64,000 nt of DNA. Origin: Streptomyces lucensis JCM 4490. Its GTDB lineage: Bacteria > Actinomycetota > Actinomycetes > Streptomycetales > Streptomycetaceae. Of this stretch, positions 1 to 9,523 are shown piece after piece (the first letter of the stretch is position 1; the number at the start of each line of letters is the position of its first letter). The stretch covers positions 372,001-436,000 of the forward strand of contig NZ_BMUE01000004.1 in NCBI RefSeq assembly GCF_014650035.1. Direction: 5' to 3'. A program made the translations under genes and the position numbers. The notes below the pieces were generated by a model. It was not told where the DNA came from and did no database searches. It saw only the letters and a program-made list of their open reading frames with translations.

Positions 1-1
1 C

Positions 2-136
2 GCGGCACCGCCGGCCGACGCCGCCGACGCCATGACCCAGAAGATCGACCAGCTCAAGCAGCTGGCCGAGCTGAAGGCCCAAGGGGTGCTGACGGACGAG
101 GAGTTCGAGCAGCAGAAACGCGCGCTCCTGGCCTGA
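2..136 (+). CDS. C-terminal end of a SHOCT-domain protein (partial)
   Basis: Only the last 44 codons are in the window; the reading frame is open to the left edge. The tail reads IDQLKQLAELKAQGVLTDEE and continues with FEQQKRALL. This is the classic SHOCT (short C-terminal) domain: a basic/hydrophobic helix, a 'GVLTDEEFE' turn and a final helix. SHOCT domains are oligomerisation or tethering tails on many bacterial membrane and stress proteins, so the function of the whole protein cannot be told from this piece. An internal ATG at 32 could start a stand-alone SHOCT peptide, but the Ala/Pro-rich stretch before it is in frame and looks like a linker. Confidence 0.75.
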   Translation, partial: AAPPADAADAMTQKIDQLKQLAELKAQGVLTDEEFEQQKRALLA

Positions 137-164
137 GCCCGGCCCGAGCCGAAGAGGACGGCCG

Positions 165-575
165 GTGGCCGACGACGACCGGCGCCGTGATGCGCGCGCC
201 CTGGACCGGCGGCTCGACGCCCTCGCGCGGCAGCCGTTCCGGGCGCGCTTCCACCTGCGCGGGCGGGAACGGGCCACCGCCGAGTCGAAGGGTCCGGCCA
301 CGATCCGGTGGCACGCGTACGACCTGGTCGCCAGGCGGCTGGCGCCGGCCGAGCCGTACAAGGACGGCAAGCAGACGCCGTACCGGGGGCATCCGGTCTT
401 CGTGGCCCAGCACGCGACCGCCACCTGCTGCCGCGGCTGCCTTCGCCGCTGGCACGGCATCCCCCAGGGACGCGAGCTGACGCGGGCGGAGCACGCCTAC
501 GTGGTGGACGTGATCTGCAGGTGGATCGAGCGCGAGATGGCGGGCGGGGCCGGTCGGGGCCCCGCCCGCGGCTGA
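165..575 (+). CDS. DUF4186 family protein
   Basis: A protein of 136 residues starting with GTG behind an AGAGGA ribosome site. It carries the conserved core of the DUF4186 family: 'RWHAYDLVARRLAP', 'PYKDGKQTPYRGHPVF', 'QHATATCCRGCLRRWHGIP' and a final 'YVVDVICRWIE' helix. The CC-x2-C cysteines with nearby histidines could bind a metal, but this is inference. No biochemical function is established for the family as far as I know. It sits 28 bp after the SHOCT gene and converges on the M1 peptidase gene with no gap, so the two transcripts probably terminate inside each other's ends. Confidence 0.8.
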   Translation: MADDDRRRDARALDRRLDALARQPFRARFHLRGRERATAESKGPATIRWHAYDLVARRLAPAEPYKDGKQTPYRGHPVFVAQHATATCCRGCLRRWHGIPQGRELTRAEHAYVVDVICRWIEREMAGGAGRGPARG

Positions 576-2126
576 TCAGAGCGTGGCCGAGTTCTCGTGC
601 CAGTGGCCGCCGCGCTTGCTGTGCGGGGCCGCGAAGGAGGAGGCGACCGGGGTCACCGTCCAGTCGGGGTGACCGGGCATGCGCGGGGTCGTCGTGCCGT
701 AGAGCCAGTCACGCAGGAAGCCGGACTGGTCCTGGCCGGAGACCTCCGAGGCCACGGCGATGTAGTCGTCGGTGGACGCCGAGGCCCCGCGGAAGCGCTC
801 CAGGAAGGCACGCTCGACGGCGTGGAAGACGTCCTCGCCGACCAGCTGCCGGAAGGCGTACAGCACGAGGACGCCGCCCAGGTAGCGCTGGCTGTCGAAG
901 AGGTTGACCGCGTTGGGGGCGGCCACCGGTCCGGAGTCGTGGCGCCACTGGTCGCCGCGGGCGTAGGTGTCCTTCATCCGGGCTTCCATGGTGGTGAGGC
1001 CGAGGGAGTCGGCCCAGCCGCGCTCGTAGCGGTACAGCAGCCCGTAGAAGTCGGCGTGGCCCTCGTTCAGCCACAGGTCCGCCCAGGAGGCGGGGCTGAC
1101 GAGGTTGCCGAAGTAGGAGTGGACCAGCTCGTGCATCATGTGCGAGCCGATCTTCTTCTCCTCCTGGAGCAGGAAGCCCGGCTTGTACAGGGTGAGGGTC
1201 TGGGTCTCCAGGCCGGTGAAGTCGAAGGCCTTGGGATCGTCGGAGTTGCACGGCAGCAGGCCGTACGTCTCGAACGGGAAGGCGGCGCCCAGCCGGTCCT
1301 CCAGCCAGGTCACCAGGCCCGGGGTGAGGGCGAGGGCCGGTTCCAGGGCGGCCGCGCGGGCGGTGGGGACGACGTCGCGCAGGGGCAGGCCGTGCGGGCC
1401 CTGCCGGTCCTTGATCACGTAGTCGCCGACGGTGATCTGGACGAGTTCCGTCGCCATCGGCGAGGCCGAGCGGTACGTGTACGCGGTGCGGCCGTCCGAG
1501 AGCGTGTCCGTGCCGGTGAGCGTGCCGTTCGCGACCGCGCGCAGGCCCTCCGGGACGGTCAGGCGGAAGGAGAAGGCGGCCTTGTCCGACGGGTGGTCGT
1601 TGCACGGGAAGACGGTGTGCGCGGAGTTCGGCTGCGGGCAGATCGCGAAGCCGTCCGGGGTGGGCACCCAGGCGGTGTGCGGGAGCGTACGGCGCGGGTC
1701 GGCGGAGTAGCTGACGCAGACGGTCGCCACCGCCCGCTCCGGGAGCGGCCCCGCGGGAACTATCCGCAGCTTCTCGTCCACCTGTTCCCAGGTGGCGGCG
1801 CGGCCGCCGACGTGTACGGAGCGTATGTCCAGGCCGAGGGCGTCGAGGGAGAAGCGGCTCAGCCCCTGGGTGGCGCGGATCCGCAGGGTGGCCGTGGCCT
1901 CCACCAGCTTCGTCGTGGCGTCGTAGGCCAGGTCGAGGTGGTACTCCGACACGCGGTAGCCGTCGTTGCCGAGGGCCGGGAACACCGCGTCGCCGAGGGT
2001 CTCCGGGCCGGGCTCCCCCGTGGGCCTGTCCGGTGCCGCCTGGGCCGGGGAGTCCAGGGTCAGTGCCGTCGCCGTACCGATCATCAGGGCGGCCACCGGG
2101 GCCGTCACTCTGGTGCGATATCTCAT
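576..2126 (-). CDS. Secreted M1-family zinc metallopeptidase
   Basis: A protein of 516 residues. The first 30 form a Sec signal peptide (MRYRTR, a hydrophobic stretch, then AQA before the likely cut). The zinc site is HELVH at 332-336 with the third ligand Glu355 in 'LNEGHAD', the M1 aminopeptidase (gluzincin) signature. The exopeptidase GAMEN motif is altered: the matching place reads 'GLETQ' near 305. At 516 residues it has only the N-terminal beta domain and the catalytic domain, lacking the helical C-terminal domain of PepN. It probably acts outside the cell on peptides, although the changed GAMEN loop makes strict aminopeptidase activity uncertain. It is divergent from icd, sharing about 215 bp of upstream DNA. 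Confidence 0.88.
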   Translation of the reverse strand: MRYRTRVTAPVAALMIGTATALTLDSPAQAAPDRPTGEPGPETLGDAVFPALGNDGYRVSEYHLDLAYDATTKLVEATATLRIRATQGLSRFSLDALGLDIRSVHVGGRAATWEQVDEKLRIVPAGPLPERAVATVCVSYSADPRRTLPHTAWVPTPDGFAICPQPNSAHTVFPCNDHPSDKAAFSFRLTVPEGLRAVANGTLTGTDTLSDGRTAYTYRSASPMATELVQITVGDYVIKDRQGPHGLPLRDVVPTARAAALEPALALTPGLVTWLEDRLGAAFPFETYGLLPCNSDDPKAFDFTGLETQTLTLYKPGFLLQEEKKIGSHMMHELVHSYFGNLVSPASWADLWLNEGHADFYGLLYRYERGWADSLGLTTMEARMKDTYARGDQWRHDSGPVAAPNAVNLFDSQRYLGGVLVLYAFRQLVGEDVFHAVERAFLERFRGASASTDDYIAVASEVSGQDQSGFLRDWLYGTTTPRMPGHPDWTVTPVASSFAAPHSKRGGHWHENSATL

Positions 2127-2217
2127 GGTCCGCTTTCGCTCGGGCGGCCGGGAGGTCGGATCCGGCCGCCGATGAGTGGTGGATCACCCGTGGTCGGCGG
2201 GCGATCGCTTGTCATGA

Positions 2218-4563
<2,346 letters not shown>

Positions 4564-4703
4564 CCTCGCCTGCGGCGGCGCCCTGCCCGCCGTCGTGCGT
4601 GACCTCCGCCTCGGCCGGTACACCCCGGCCGGGGCGGAGGCGCGTGCGGCCGGTGACGGCCGCGCCGCGCCCCATCCATCGACAAGACCCTCTGGAGCAG
4701 CCC

Positions 4704-5495
4704 GTGTCCGCACCCGTGCCCTCGTTCGAACTTCTCCCCGGTGCCGCGACGTCGCCGGTGCTGCTGCACGTGCCGCACTCGGCACGGGCGATACCCGAGG
4801 AGGTGCGGGCCGGCATCGTGCTGGACGACACGGAGCTGGACCGGGAGCTGGACCACATCACGGACGCGCACACCGCCTCGATCGCCGAGCGGGCCGCCGC
4901 CCTGGCCGGGGTGACGCCCTGGAGGTTCGTGAACCGGCTGTCGCGGCTGGTCGTGGACCCGGAGCGGTTCCCGGACGAGCGGGAGGAGATGCTCGCCGTG
5001 GGAATGGGCGCCGTGTACACCCGGACCACGCACCGGGCCGAGCTGCGCCCCGCGGACAGCGACCCGGAGCCGCTGCTGGAGCGGTACTTCCGGCCGTACG
5101 CCCGGGCGATGACGGAGGCGGTCGCGGAACGGCTGGCCGCTACCGGGCGGGCAGTGATCGTCGACGTGCACTCGTATCCGGCGACCGCGCTGCCCTACGA
5201 GCTGCACGGGGCCGGACCGCGCCCGCCCGTGTGCCTGGGCACGGACGCCTTCCACACCCCGCGGGAGCTGACCGAGGCGGCCCGCGCGGCCTTCGCCGGG
5301 TTCGGGGAGACGGGCCTGGACAGCCCGTTCGCGGGGACCTATGTGCCGCTGGACTTCTACGGGCGTGACGCCCGGGTCGGCGCGCTGATGGTCGAGATCC
5401 GCCGCGACACCTACATGACGGAACCGGGCGGTCCGGCCGGCCTGGGTCTCGAACACCTCGCCACCGCCCTGGCCGGGCTGATCGACACCCTCTGA
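4704..5495 (+). CDS. N-formylglutamate amidohydrolase family protein
   Basis: A protein of 263 residues of the N-formylglutamate amidohydrolase (FGase) family. Family marks are '[15 protein letters not shown]' at the N-terminus, '[12 protein letters not shown]', '[16 protein letters not shown]', 'VDVHSYPA' and '[11 protein letters not shown]' near the end. The family hydrolyses N-formyl-L-glutamate to glutamate and formate, the last step of one histidine degradation route, but many members in other contexts have unknown substrates. No hut genes are nearby. I chose the GTG with GGAG nine bases upstream; an in-frame ATG 105 bp earlier would add an arginine/proline-rich segment that looks untranslated. 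Confidence 0.85.
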   Translation: MSAPVPSFELLPGAATSPVLLHVPHSARAIPEEVRAGIVLDDTELDRELDHITDAHTASIAERAAALAGVTPWRFVNRLSRLVVDPERFPDEREEMLAVGMGAVYTRTTHRAELRPADSDPEPLLERYFRPYARAMTEAVAERLAATGRAVIVDVHSYPATALPYELHGAGPRPPVCLGTDAFHTPRELTEAARAAFAGFGETGLDSPFAGTYVPLDFYGRDARVGALMVEIRRDTYMTEPGGPAGLGLEHLATALAGLIDTL

Positions 5496-5592
5496 GTTCC
5501 GGACCGGGCACCCCCGGCCGGCCGGTCCGTGCCGCCTCCGGCTGGAGCACTTCCGCAGGACAGGGGGCGGGGCGCGTACCAGGGTGGAGGGC

Positions 5593-6819
5593 ATGACGAC
5601 CGTGGAGAGCAGCGCGCCCTCGGGACGGACGCCGCCGCCCGTCCGGGACTGGCCGGCGCACGACCTGGACGGGACGGACTTCGACCCGGTCCTCGCCGAT
5701 CTCATGCGCGAGGGACCGCTCACCCGGATCCGGCTGCCGCACGGCGAGGGCTGGGCCTGGCTGGCGACCCGCTACGAGGACGTCAGACTGATCACCAGCG
5801 ATCCGCGGTTCAGCCGCGCCGAGGCGACATGCCGTCAGGTGACCAGACTCGCCCCGGACTTCGCACCGCGGCCCGGCTCGCTCGCCTGGGCGGACCAGCC
5901 CGAGCACAACCGGCTGCGCAGGCCGGTCGCCGGCGCCTTCACGGTCAGCGCGATGAAGCGGCTGCGGCCCCGGGCGCAGGCGGTCCTGGACGAGCTGGTG
6001 GACGGGGTCGTCCGGGACGGGCCACCGTCCGATCTGATCGAGCGGGTGCTGGAGCCGTTCCCGGTCACCGTCGTCAGCGAGCTGATGGGCGTGCCCGCGG
6101 CCGACCGGCCTCAGGTCCACGCCTGGACGCGGCAGATCATCTCCACCTCCGGTGGGGCCGAGGCCGCCGCGCGGGCCAAGACGGGCCTGTACGGGTGGAT
6201 CCGGTCGATCGTCCGGGCCGGCGCGCACAGCACCGGCGAGGACGTGTACGCGCTGCTCGGCCGGGCGGTGTCGGGCGGCGACATCGGCGAGGAGGAGGCC
6301 GTCGGGCTCGCCGGCCCACTGCAGATCGGCGGGGAGGCCGTCACGCACAACTGCGGGCAGATGCTCTTCCTGATGCTCACCCGTCCGGAGCTGATGGAGC
6401 GTGCGCGGGCGCGTCCCGAAGCGCGCGGTCCGCTGCTGGACGAACTGCTGCGCTACGTCCCGCACCGCAGCACGGTCGGCCTCGCCCGGATCGCACTGGA
6501 GGACGTGGAGGTCGCCGGGCGGCTGATCGCCGCGGGCGACGCGGTCCACGTCTCCTACCTCGCCGCCAACCGCGACCCGGACGTCTTCCCCGTCCCGGAC
6601 CGCATCGACCCCGACCGCGACCCGAACCCGCACCTGGCGTTCGGCAACGGCCCGCACTTCTGCACCGGCGCCGTACTGGCCCGGCTGCTCACCGGGCTGC
6701 TGGTGGACACGCTGCTCGACCGGCTGCCCGGGATGCGGCTGGCGGTGCCGCCCGAGCAGGTGCTCTGGCGGCACCGGACGATGATCCGCGGCCCGCGCAC
6801 GCTCCCCGTCACCTGGTGA
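5593..6819 (+). CDS. Cytochrome P450 of the CYP158A type
   Basis: A protein of 408 residues, cytosolic. Heme-binding loop 'FGNGPHFCTGAVLA', ExxR helix in 'LLDELLRYVPHR', and I-helix 'LQIGGEAVTHNCGQ'. The last lacks the usual proton-relay Thr (A/G-G-x-D/E-T), as in CYP158A enzymes. Long stretches ('PPVRDWPAHDL', 'DFDPVLADLMREGPLTRI', 'GEGWAWLATR', 'RQVTRLAP', 'VSYLAANRDP') match CYP158A2 as I remember it, which couples flaviolin oxidatively in S. coelicolor. Its paralogue CYP158A1 is encoded close to icd there. The ATG used has GGTGGAGG just upstream; a GTG nine bases earlier is possible. No polyketide synthase gene is adjacent, so the substrate would come from elsewhere. Confidence 0.88.
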   Translation: MTTVESSAPSGRTPPPVRDWPAHDLDGTDFDPVLADLMREGPLTRIRLPHGEGWAWLATRYEDVRLITSDPRFSRAEATCRQVTRLAPDFAPRPGSLAWADQPEHNRLRRPVAGAFTVSAMKRLRPRAQAVLDELVDGVVRDGPPSDLIERVLEPFPVTVVSELMGVPAADRPQVHAWTRQIISTSGGAEAAARAKTGLYGWIRSIVRAGAHSTGEDVYALLGRAVSGGDIGEEEAVGLAGPLQIGGEAVTHNCGQMLFLMLTRPELMERARARPEARGPLLDELLRYVPHRSTVGLARIALEDVEVAGRLIAAGDAVHVSYLAANRDPDVFPVPDRIDPDRDPNPHLAFGNGPHFCTGAVLARLLTGLLVDTLLDRLPGMRLAVPPEQVLWRHRTMIRGPRTLPVTW

Positions 6820-6829
6820 GCGGGTCCGG

Positions 6830-7390
6830 TCAGGCCCGCAGCCACTCGGTGACGATCACGTCCGCGCCGGTCCGCAGCCGCAGGGCGAACGGGCCTGCCG
6901 GGGCCGTGTCGCTGGTGAAGCGGCCGAGGGTGTCGACCGGGACCGGGCGGCAGGTCTGCGGGCCGCCGAGCACCTCGACGCGTGCCGACCGCGGCGGCAG
7001 CACCTGCCCCATCAGCCCCGCTTCGGTGACCTCGACGTCGACGGTCACCTCCCCCGCGCGGAAGGTGAGCATGCGCGGTGCGTCCGTGGCGCCCCGGACC
7101 GGCAGCGCGTCCACCAGCGAGTCGAAGGTCAGCTCGGCGACGCGGGCGTCCAGGTCGTGCAGGGCGTAGGCGTCCAGGGCCAGTTGGCGCAGCTCCTCCG
7201 GGACCGGGTCCAGGACGGCGGCCGCCTCGCGCAGTTCCTCCTCCAGCAGCGCGTCGGAGAACTCGTCGCCCTCCGGGCCGTCCCGGGGAGGTCCGGCCCC
7301 GTCGAACCCGTTCCCGTCGAACCCGTCTCCGGCGGATCCGTCCCCGTCCGGGCCGTTCACGCCGTGTCCGTTCACGCCTTGGCCGTTCAC
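6830..7390 (-). CDS. Unknown protein coupled to the sigma factor
   Basis: A protein of 186 residues starting with GTG that overlaps the TGA of the sigma-factor gene (GTGA), so the two are translationally coupled. The N-terminus is a short repeat run (VNGQGVNGHGVNG, then DG/FDGNGFDG units) that looks like a disordered linker. Next comes a helical segment, 'LLEEELREAAAVLDPVPEEL' then 'ALDAYALHDLDARVAELTFD', and a C-terminal beta-rich part, 'RMLTFRAGEVTVDVEV', 'GQVLPPRSARVEV' and 'GRFTSDTAPAGPFALRL'. No membrane segment or zinc anti-sigma motif is seen. Position suggests a partner or regulator of the sigma factor, by inference only. The start is uncertain because several GTG codons occur in the repeat. 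Confidence 0.7.
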   Translation of the reverse strand: MNGQGVNGHGVNGPDGDGSAGDGFDGNGFDGAGPPRDGPEGDEFSDALLEEELREAAAVLDPVPEELRQLALDAYALHDLDARVAELTFDSLVDALPVRGATDAPRMLTFRAGEVTVDVEVTEAGLMGQVLPPRSARVEVLGGPQTCRPVPVDTLGRFTSDTAPAGPFALRLRTGADVIVTEWLRA

Positions 7391-7962
7391 GCCGCCTCCC
7401 GCGCGTCCATCCGGGCCCGTAGCCGGCGCAGGCAGCGCTGGCGCAGGGGGCCGATGCTGCCGACCGCGATGCCCAGCGCGGCCGAGATCTCCAGGTAGCT
7501 GGGCGGCGGGGAGGCCACCAGGACGCGCAGCAACTGCCGGCAGCGGTCTCCCAGTTGGTCCAGCTCGTGCCAGAGCCTGCGGGCCCGCTCGGCCCGGTCC
7601 GCCGCCTCCTCGGACTCGATCAGGGACTGCTCCGGCGTCCGCTCCTCGCTGGCCCGGTCCAGGACGTGCGGGTCGTCGGTCAGGGTCAGCCGCGCCAGGC
7701 CCCTGAGCACCTTCAGGCACTCGTGACGAGCCGTACTGGCCAGCCAGGAGGCCGCCTTGTCCGGCTCCCGGATCCGGGCCAGGTGCTGGGCGAAGCGGAA
7801 CCACACGGTCTGGTAGACCTCGTGGCCGTCGGCGTCGGAGAGCCGGTACGCGCGCACCACCGACCACACCAGCGGGCTCATCCCCTCCACCAGCGCCTTC
7901 CAGGCCGCGGCGTCCCCGTCGCCGGCGGACCGGACCAACGCGCCGACCTGTGCTCGGTCCAC
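7387..7962 (-). CDS. ECF-like RNA polymerase sigma factor
   Basis: A protein of 191 residues. Region 2 reads 'WSVVRAYRLSDADGHEVYQ', 'TVWFRFAQHL' and 'ASWLASTARHECLKVLR'; region 4 is the helix-turn-helix 'PPSYLEISAALGIAVGSIGP' followed by 'LRQRCLRRLRARM'. A GTG start is chosen because AAGGGGTGGAG lies just upstream. An alternative ATG 63 bp earlier overlaps the stop of the subtilase gene (ATGA) but has no ribosome site. The gene follows the subtilase gene and is coupled to the unknown gene downstream, forming a three-gene operon divergent from the TPR-CHAT gene. It likely directs transcription of this locus, but its target promoters are not known. Confidence 0.88.
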   Translation of the reverse strand: MDRAQVGALVRSAGDGDAAAWKALVEGMSPLVWSVVRAYRLSDADGHEVYQTVWFRFAQHLARIREPDKAASWLASTARHECLKVLRGLARLTLTDDPHVLDRASEERTPEQSLIESEEAADRAERARRLWHELDQLGDRCRQLLRVLVASPPPSYLEISAALGIAVGSIGPLRQRCLRRLRARMDAREAA

Positions 7963-8021
7963 GGCTCCACCCCTTGTGTACGGGTCGTCATCGTACGACG
8001 TGGAGCGGAGCGTTCCGGCCC

Positions 8022-9446
8022 TCATGCGGGCAGCGCCGGGGTCGCGAGCGGGACCGGGCGCCAGGTGGGCGGGCGCAGCGCCGGTACGTGCGCCCCGCGC
8101 ACCTCGGCCCGGGCGGTTGTGTCCGCCAGCAGCCGGGCGCCGGCCGTGCGCGGGTCGCGCTCCCGGTGCGCCGTCATGCGGGCGGCGACGAGCCCCGCGG
8201 CGACCGGGGTCGCGAAGGAGGTGCCGCTCCACTGCGCGAGGCCGTCGAACATCACCTGGTCGGGCTTGGCACCGGTGCTCTCCCGGCCCTCGCTCAGCAC
8301 GCCGGTGTGGCGCGGGTACTGGCAGGTGCAGGCGTAGTCGAGGCCGAACCGGCAGGCGTCGTAGGTGGAGTGCTGGTAGACGTACGGCACGGGCGTGCCG
8401 AAGCCGGTGAGGGCGCTGGTCAGCCGCTCGCCGGGGGCGTACACCCGTACCCAGGGGCCGTGGTTGGTGAAGCAGGCCCCGCCGTCGCCGTCGGCGCGCA
8501 GCGCGCCGACCGACAGCACGCTGTCCGCGTACTCGGGCAGGGCAGCGTAGGCGGCGGGCCAGAACGGGACGTCGCTGCCGTTGTTGCCGGCGGCGGCGAC
8601 GAGCAGGGTGCGCCGGGTGCGCAGCTCCCGCATGAACGCGTCCAGACCGATCAGGCCGTCGGATCCCCCGGTGGGCGTGCCCGCGGACAGGCTGATGACG
8701 TCGGGCCAGCCGCCCCGGTCCACCGCCTCGAACAGCTTGGCGCCGAACTCGGACTCCAGGACGGCGCCCGCGTCGTTCAGCGTGCCCCGGACGACGATGT
8801 CGGTGTCGGGCGCGACGGCGGCGAGGAGGCCGGCGATGAACGTGCCGTGGCCGACGTACTGGTGGAGCACCCCGTCGCCGTCGGTCTCGGTCAGCTGGGC
8901 GTCGCCCGTGGTGTGGGCGAGGAGCGGGTAGGAACGGTGGTCGTGCACCAGCCCGTTGTCGATCACCAGGACCCGGACGGCGGAGTCCGGGTGGTGACCG
9001 CCCCCGGCGGCCGCGGGGTTGGCGGCTCCGGTGCGCGGGACGGGCACCGGCTCGTCCCCTGGGCAGGCGTTGACCGCGATGTGCACCACGTGGTTCCGGC
9101 TGACCAGGGAGCGGCCCCGGCGTTCCTCGGCCGCCCGCAGGGCGCGCAGGGCGTGCGGCACGGTGTCGTCGCCCCGGCCCGGGTCGCCGACGCGGATGCG
9201 GGTGACACCGGTGCGGTTGGTCTCCGGGCTCGTGCGGCCCACGTGCTCGGGGAACAGGCCCCGGGTCTCGGTGAAGTGCGCGCGCACGGTGTCCTCGACG
9301 ACCCGGGCCTCCTCGCCGTCCCGGGCGAGGACGACACCCCGCTCGTAGAGGAGGTGGGCGTCGTCGTCCGGTCCCATGGCCAGTGGAACGCCGGGCATCG
9401 AGCGCTGGATGTGGTCGAACTGCTCGTGGAATCGCTGAAGTGCCAT
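8022..9446 (-). CDS. Intracellular subtilisin-like (S8) serine protease
   Basis: A protein of 474 residues without signal peptide or membrane segment. The catalytic triad is complete: Asp163 in 'VLVIDNG', His200 in 'GHGTFIAGLL', Ser410 in 'SGTSFATPVAAGL', with oxyanion Asn288 in 'AAAGNNG'. About 150 residues before the catalytic domain form an unrecognised N-terminal region ('MGPDDDAHLLYERGVVLARD', 'HVVHIAVNACPGDEPVPVP'). It may be a propeptide-like or sensing domain. The start has GAGGGGGAGG upstream. It is the first gene of the operon with the sigma factor and is divergent from the TPR-CHAT gene, so two proteases of different clans share one 77-bp promoter region. This suggests a proteolytic cascade. 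Confidence 0.9.
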   Translation of the reverse strand: MALQRFHEQFDHIQRSMPGVPLAMGPDDDAHLLYERGVVLARDGEEARVVEDTVRAHFTETRGLFPEHVGRTSPETNRTGVTRIRVGDPGRGDDTVPHALRALRAAEERRGRSLVSRNHVVHIAVNACPGDEPVPVPRTGAANPAAAGGGHHPDSAVRVLVIDNGLVHDHRSYPLLAHTTGDAQLTETDGDGVLHQYVGHGTFIAGLLAAVAPDTDIVVRGTLNDAGAVLESEFGAKLFEAVDRGGWPDVISLSAGTPTGGSDGLIGLDAFMRELRTRRTLLVAAAGNNGSDVPFWPAAYAALPEYADSVLSVGALRADGDGGACFTNHGPWVRVYAPGERLTSALTGFGTPVPYVYQHSTYDACRFGLDYACTCQYPRHTGVLSEGRESTGAKPDQVMFDGLAQWSGTSFATPVAAGLVAARMTAHRERDPRTAGARLLADTTARAEVRGAHVPALRPPTWRPVPLATPALPA

Positions 9447-9523
9447 GCCGTGTCCTCCCCCTCGAGACGGTGGTACGACAGGGAGAGCCGCGGCACCGCC
9501 GTCTGATACAGCGGGCCACTACC
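9447..9523. promoter_or_regulatory. Divergent promoter region, subtilase operon / TPR-CHAT gene
   Basis: These 77 bp lie between two divergent genes and must hold both promoters. TGATACAG at 9504-9511, 20 bp before the CHAT start, also occurs at 13973-13980 before the matrixin-like gene. This may be a shared promoter or operator element. No clear -35/-10 pair of the housekeeping type was seen. Confidence 0.45.

Noticed and set aside
4599-4703. Longer N-terminus for the N-formylglutamate amidohydrolase
   Set aside because: The extra 35 codons are Arg/Pro-rich with no ribosome site, whereas the GTG at 4704 has GGAG at good spacing and matches family N-termini.
8025-8025. ATG overlapping the subtilase stop as the sigma-factor start
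   Set aside because: It gives attractive ATGA coupling but no ribosome site; AAGGGGTGGAG before the GTG at 7962 is much better. Kept only as an alternative.
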